NCBI GenBank assembly: GCA_016808115.1
Contig: JAEQBH010007356.1
Location: 101,625-165,624, forward strand
Length of the DNA: 64,000 bases
Direction of reading: 5' to 3'
Origin: Tetrastigma voinierianum
Taxonomy: Eukaryota > Streptophyta > Magnoliopsida > Vitales > Vitaceae
The translations under genes were made by a program, and so were the position numbers. The notes under the pieces were generated by a model, which worked only from the letters and a program-made list of their open reading frames with translations, did not search any database and was not told where the DNA came from. Positions 59,830-64,000 of this stretch are shown in pieces; position 1 is the stretch's first letter, and each line of letters begins with the position of its first letter.

Positions 59830-60910
59830 GATGGATTCCATGACTCAATGGCTTTCCATGGGTCGAACAGAATCGGAGGTTCGGATGAGAGGTTATGACC
59901 AAAGTTGTGGTCATACAGTCAAATCCGAAGCCAGCCAATGCCCAGCTTCTTTGGACCAAACTCGATCCTCCCTTTCGGTCAAACATCTATCCTCCTCAGG
60001 CTGAATGCATATTCTTGGCTCAATGAAACTCCCATGGTCAAAGACACCAGATCGGAGTTCAGCAGAGAGATATGGCCTTCCGAAGGTTGGAGGGGTGTCG
60101 CAGTCAACCATGACAAACTGGCCTGGCGCGACGAGCTGCACAAGTAGTGAAACACAGTCTAACACCTCAGTGCGGCATATTTCTTCTTCCTCCTCAAGCA
60201 TATCAATGTAATGACTAGTGAAACAATGAAGCTTCCTGCAGGCCAAGAACACAAATGGGGAGTTGGCGAAGAGAATCTGTGCCGAGTTAGAGTCATCGCG
60301 ATCCAACCAGCGAAACTGGCTGAAGCCAGCGAGCTGCGCTTTAAACGGCTTTGAACTCGAATCACCACCTTAGTATGACATCTGCTACTCCTCCTCAGGC
60401 ATATCGTATTTCTGCTCAATCGCTGGAGCTTCCATAGTCCAGAACGCAATCGGAGTTCAAAGCGAGGAGATGCTGGTGATAGCCGCAGAGTTTGGAGGTC
60501 ATCGTAGTCAACCATGACGTTGCGCACGGCCAAACCAGGCTGCGCTTTTTCGGTGGCGGGCTCGAGATTAAGCTTCGGTATGACCTCCTGCTCACTCCTC
60601 TGGGCATATCAATGTGTTCTTGGCTCGTCATGGACTCCATAGGTCCGAGAACCTAATCGGAGTTCAAAATGAAGGAATGCTGGAAGCGCCCAGAAGTTGG
60701 AGGTGGTAAACCAAGTCAGCCACGAGCTGACACGGAAGGCGTGAGCTGCACTGGTGACGAGTTCAGTCTAACACCTCGGTGTGACATCTATATCCGCGCT
60801 CCTCTGAGGCATATCAATGTATTCGCGGCTGATGGGCTTTGGCGGTCAAAGGCGCCCAGCTCGGTTCGCGACAAGATACCTGAGCCGGAGGATTTGGGGT
60901 CATCGTAGTC
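59830..60910 (-). repeat. About five ~203-bp tandem blocks in minus-strand LTR
   Basis: The marker CCTCCTCAGGCATATCAATGT (variants) occurs near 59988, 60188, 60388, 60594 and 60800, at intervals of about 203 bp. These are the blocks present three times in the LTR at 1201-4444. The many overlapping open frames on both strands are produced by the repeat. Confidence 0.85.
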
Positions 60911-60939
60911 AACTTTGGCAGGTTGACTTAGGCCCGACC

Positions 60940-61090
60940 AACTGTTTAATGACGTTTGTTTGTGACCGCATAATTTGACGGCCGCCGGTTTGTGACCAGT
61001 GTTGGCAGCCATTGTTTAGCGACCACTGTTTGGCGACCTCGGTTTGGCGACCATATTTGACAAACCGCTGATGTTTGGCGACTTACTCAC
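60940..61090 (-). repeat. Minisatellite counterpart (GTTTGGCGACC)
   Basis: Repeats of TGTTTGGCGACC / GTTTGTGACC, the reverse complement of the GGTCGCCAAACA units at 2400-2560, but fewer and more diverged. Confidence 0.75.
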
Positions 61091-62095
61091 CCCATTTGTT
61101 TATTGGGTAAAAAGATACCAACGGTCTCACGGAGTCCCGGTGAAATTCAAAGCCCTATAAGTTCATTGATGTGGCTCTGTTCACCAGAAGGACTTACACT
61201 GCCCAGTCTCTTTATTTCGCCCAAAGCCACATTCTAAGGTCAGCTAGTTGGCAATTGCGAAGCGGCCAGGCCAGGTTGTGGGTGACCTCACGATAAAAGG
61301 GACTATAACTTAGTCTAAAAGGTCCAAATCAGCGAAATTCAAAGCTTCTTTATAAGTTAATTGATGTGACTCACAATTCTGAAAGGACCCCTTTCTAAAT
61401 TCCCTTCACTTCCCTTGCAAAAAATCTGACTCTAAAGTTCATTTAGCTCTTTTTGCTGCAATGTGCTCCCATACTTTAAATGCAACCATACATTTCCACA
61501 AGGCGAGATAACCCCCAATCCTTCCTTAGGGTAGGCGACCAATGGAAGACCTACCTATTGGAGTTTGTTTGAGTCCCGGAAATTCAGATCTCTGCATGAC
61601 TCTTGTCTGAGAAGAGGACTTTCCCTCTCTTACTTGCACAGGACCTATGGCGGAGTGGTTAGAAATCGATGAGCTTCTCTCTAAATACACTCCATTTTCT
61701 CTTTTTCCATACCTCTGCTGGATCCTCAATCATTATTTTCTATAAAAAGGAGAAACTTTATCCACTTTCACCTTCGCCCCTTACCATCTGATTTTTCTTA
61801 TTTTTCTTTCTTTCTTTTTTTTTTTTTTTTATGTTTAGGTCCTCAATTTCTCTTCATTATTTTTCATTTAATCCTATTTCACTTAGACATATAAACTTAT
61901 TTACAAATTATTGTGGTCCCATTTCTGATTCCATATTTTCTCTTTTTCACTTAGGTTATTCACGGATAATAATCATTTGATGATATTCATCTAAGATTTC
62001 TGAAAAATATTGAGTTAGGCTCAATCTTGAATATAATAATGTTTCTTTTTAATATAAAGATTCTAGGGATATTTTAGGAGGCGTCATGTTAGGTT

Positions 62096-62560
62096 TGTAG
62101 TCATGATACATACGATTGGTGGACCAGAGCCACTCGTTTCATTATTTGATGCCATTCAGGAGCCACGAGATCAGTCCATTTAGATGGTGCGTATGGTGGT
62201 TTGGGTTACCTAATGGGGATACTATGATATGCGAAAGGATGCCTTCGGAAATGTGATTGGTGATCGGAATAGAGTTTTCCAACGGACTTGATAGATTATT
62301 TAGGTATCTAAGCAGTTTGATATAGTCTTGGGTGTATCTTGGATTTATCAAGCATAGAGCCTGTAGATTGCTATAAGAAAAAAATAAGTTGGTTCGGTGA
62401 GAGGAACGAGGCGTGATATTCGAGTCGGAAGAGATCGCCTAGTCTCAGTAATGCTGCAGCCACCTTGAAAGTCGCGGAGGTTGCCGGGTTATTTGCGCAT
62501 TTGTGGTGGCTAAGGGGACAAGAGACACGGATGGAAGACCTCCATAGTCAAAAAGTTCTG
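62096..62560. other. Junction between minus-strand LTR and plus-strand gypsy pol
   Basis: No motif read with confidence on either strand. The two flanking elements point in opposite directions, so an insertion breakpoint should lie here. Confidence 0.45.
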
Positions 62561-63230
62561 GATGTCTTGTATAGATGTGATGTTTCCGAGTTTTACCCAC
62601 GGGATAGAGCAGTGGGTTAGGTAGTGAGGCGAGTTCGGTGGGCGATATCAGTTCCTCCATCTGAATAAATGCCAATGAGTTGAAAAGAATTGAAGCTTTG
62701 ATGGAGAGAATGCCAACAAGGGCTTCATCAAAGACTAGTACTCTTTGTTGGGAGCTCAGGTTCTCTTACGTAAGAAGAAAGACAAGCTTACCGGTTGTTA
62801 ACAGACTACTAGACAGGTTGAATGACAATCGCAACGATGTAAAGCTTCCCACACCGATATGGATGAGCTATTTGACCATTTATGGATCTGGTATATTCGC
62901 AGTTGTGTGACTAAGATTGGTACCATCAGGATGAGGGTTAAGAAAGCCAGTGTTTCTGACGTTTGCCTTGAGGATGAGAATCGGTCTTCAGGTTCTAAAT
63001 GGTCACACTAACCGGTTCAATGAAGTATACTGGCTGGATTGATCATAGTTTGATGAACATGGTATTCAGTCAAGTATTTAGGTCAGTTTGATCGTCGTTG
63101 ATGACATTCTACAATTGTACTCCCAGGCAGTCGGAGAACATGAGCATCAGTTGTTCGAGATTCTTAGAGGCAATGATTTATACTATGCTAACACCAGAAA
63201 ATACTACCTAGGGTTTCGGGACTTGTTTTA
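62560..63230 (+). pseudogene. Ty3/gypsy reverse transcriptase, plus strand, degraded
   Basis: NELKRIEALMERM (about 62674-62712) matches AELKELK.QL..ML. VLLRKKKDK (about 62763-62790) stands for VLFVKKKDG. MDELFDHL (about 62862-62885) matches IDDLFDHLQG. IRMRVKKASVSD (62922-62960) resembles HQ(M/L)RVKE.DV.K. LMNMVFSQVFRS (63050-63086) matches FMDLMNRVFKP. The active site VVDDILQLYS (63094-63126) keeps both Asp, and GEHEHQLFEILR matches EEHE.HLRIVL. Pieces are in different frames. The remainder of pol is missing; a repeat takes over by about 63400. Confidence 0.88.
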
Positions 63231-63419
63231 GATTATATTAAAAGCTAAAAGATATAGATTTTAAATAAATAGAGACAAGGCAATATTACAGAGACAAAGA
63301 ATTATGATGATGTTTCCTAAGCGGGATTAAGGGTAATAAAGCCAAAGATACTATACCCAAACTAAATTTAGAAGTTATGGATTTAGGAGTAAATAGAAAA
63401 GATGAATAAATAAAAGGAG

Positions 63420-64000
63420 AAATGGGGACCAAGATCGATTACCAGAAACTTAAGAAATGGATTTTGACTTGGCAGGCAGCATACAAGGGAAAGAATCTAC
63501 ATGTCTTCACTGTTTTTGGTCTCTTAAAAAAGAGAAGAGAAAAAACGGATGGAGAAGGGAAGAGAAAGAAAGGGAGAGAGGAAGGAAGAGAAAGAGGAAG
63601 GGGAAGAGAAGAGGCGAAGCAAAGCGAAGCTCTAAAGACATGAACTCACCTTTGGGTATGGAACTTGGATTTTGTATGGATCCATGGATTTTGTGTGTAG
63701 GATTCTAGAAAAGTTTATGAGTTCCAAATCCCCCACAGGGTTTGTTAGAAGTTTCTTCCTAATCAAAGATTTATTGGAAGGTAGAGTTGGAAAAACTGCA
63801 ATGACTCCGAATAGTATATAAATCCTTCTCTTAATAGTTGATACCATATTTAAATAACAAGTAATTGGAGCTAAGGTTTAGAATAAACCTAAATAATCAT
63901 CATGTTTTGATTTGTATGGGTTGTTGACAGCTATATTAGAAATGATTACGAAGGAATTCACAGAAAGAGTTTTGAAAGACATGAAATTGAATGATAAATT
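63420..64000 (+). mobile_element. LTR-like repeat (LTR-C), copy 2, running off the end
   Basis: Matches 8640-9190 in the same orientation: GTAGGATTCTAGAAAAGTTTAT, GGGTTTGTTAGAAG.TTCTT, AACAAGTAATTGGAGCTAAGG and AGAAATGATTACGAAGGAAT, with indels. 63520-63640 is a purine-rich tract whose open frames (Lys/Glu/Arg-rich) are compositional. The start upstream of 63420 is not fixed. Confidence 0.6.

Larger units (their letters stand above)
59450..62096 (-). mobile_element. LTR of the LTR-A family, minus strand
   Basis: Relative of the LTR at 1201-4444 in opposite orientation. Matching blocks, in order on the minus strand: LTR start (62096 downward, compare 1201-1250); AATTTATATGTCTAAGTGA-like block near 61885-61925 (compare 1385-1410); ACAAACTCCA...GTAGGTCTTCC at 61535-61570 (compare 1683-1710); the doubled CACATCAAT block; the CAAAC minisatellite; the ~200-bp blocks; and GTTTGGAATAGGGAC...GATTCCAA near 59550-59625 (compare 3165-3225). 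Similarity fades below 59450; the true end may be near 58200-58400. Divergence is high, so this is not the partner LTR of a recent insertion. Confidence 0.75.

Overview
This is a nuclear window from a flowering plant, probably a eudicot. No bacterial gene organisation is present. The window contains decayed Ty3/gypsy and Ty1/copia retrotransposons, a plant hAT transposase, long AT-rich stretches, and one intron-containing relic of a typical plant gene, a RAN1/HMA7-type copper ATPase. No coding region is intact: every recognisable protein is broken by stops and frameshifts. I found no tRNA, rRNA or CRISPR array.

Layout. 1-1160: integrase and C-terminal tail of a gypsy polyprotein (+). 1190-4444: its polypurine tract and a 3.2 kb 3' LTR carrying a 14-bp minisatellite and ~195-bp internal repeats. 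4560-8240: two adjacent tandem arrays (units ~126 and ~105 bp); the first is interrupted by a 2,089-bp solo LTR (4693-6781) with a clean 5-bp target duplication. 8465-14400: LTR-like and non-coding repeat sequence; part of it recurs at 63420-64000. 14400-19500: unresolved, possibly an old gene or element on the minus strand. 19500-24100: degraded copia element (zinc knuckle, integrase, reverse transcriptase, RNase H), + strand. 24100-39640: AT-rich, with an hAT transposase relic at 27100-28690, a GC-rich island at 29040-29290 and two short tandem duplications.

39753-46512: the main find. Eight exon-like blocks in the right order match the plant RAN1/HMA7 P1B-type Cu(+)-ATPase from start codon to C-terminal ITVE-stop. 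They cover two metal-binding domains, the membrane segments, TGES loop, CPC segment, phosphorylation segment, GDNWRT and hinge. Introns are still present, so it is a duplicated or decayed gene rather than a retrocopy. Its metal-binding and catalytic motifs are damaged, so it should be non-functional.

46520-49380: AT-rich flank. 49380-53760: minus-strand gypsy element (LTR, integrase, RT). 54078 onward: head of a plus-strand LTR, then GC-rich unassigned sequence. 59450-62096: minus-strand LTR of the same family as the LTR at 1201, with the internal repeats expanded to about five copies. 62560-63230: plus-strand gypsy RT, followed by another copy of the 8465 repeat running off the end.

The retroelements do not cooperate with each other; the window is a nest of successive insertions around one gene remnant. 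Protein identities come from recalled family motifs, not a database search.
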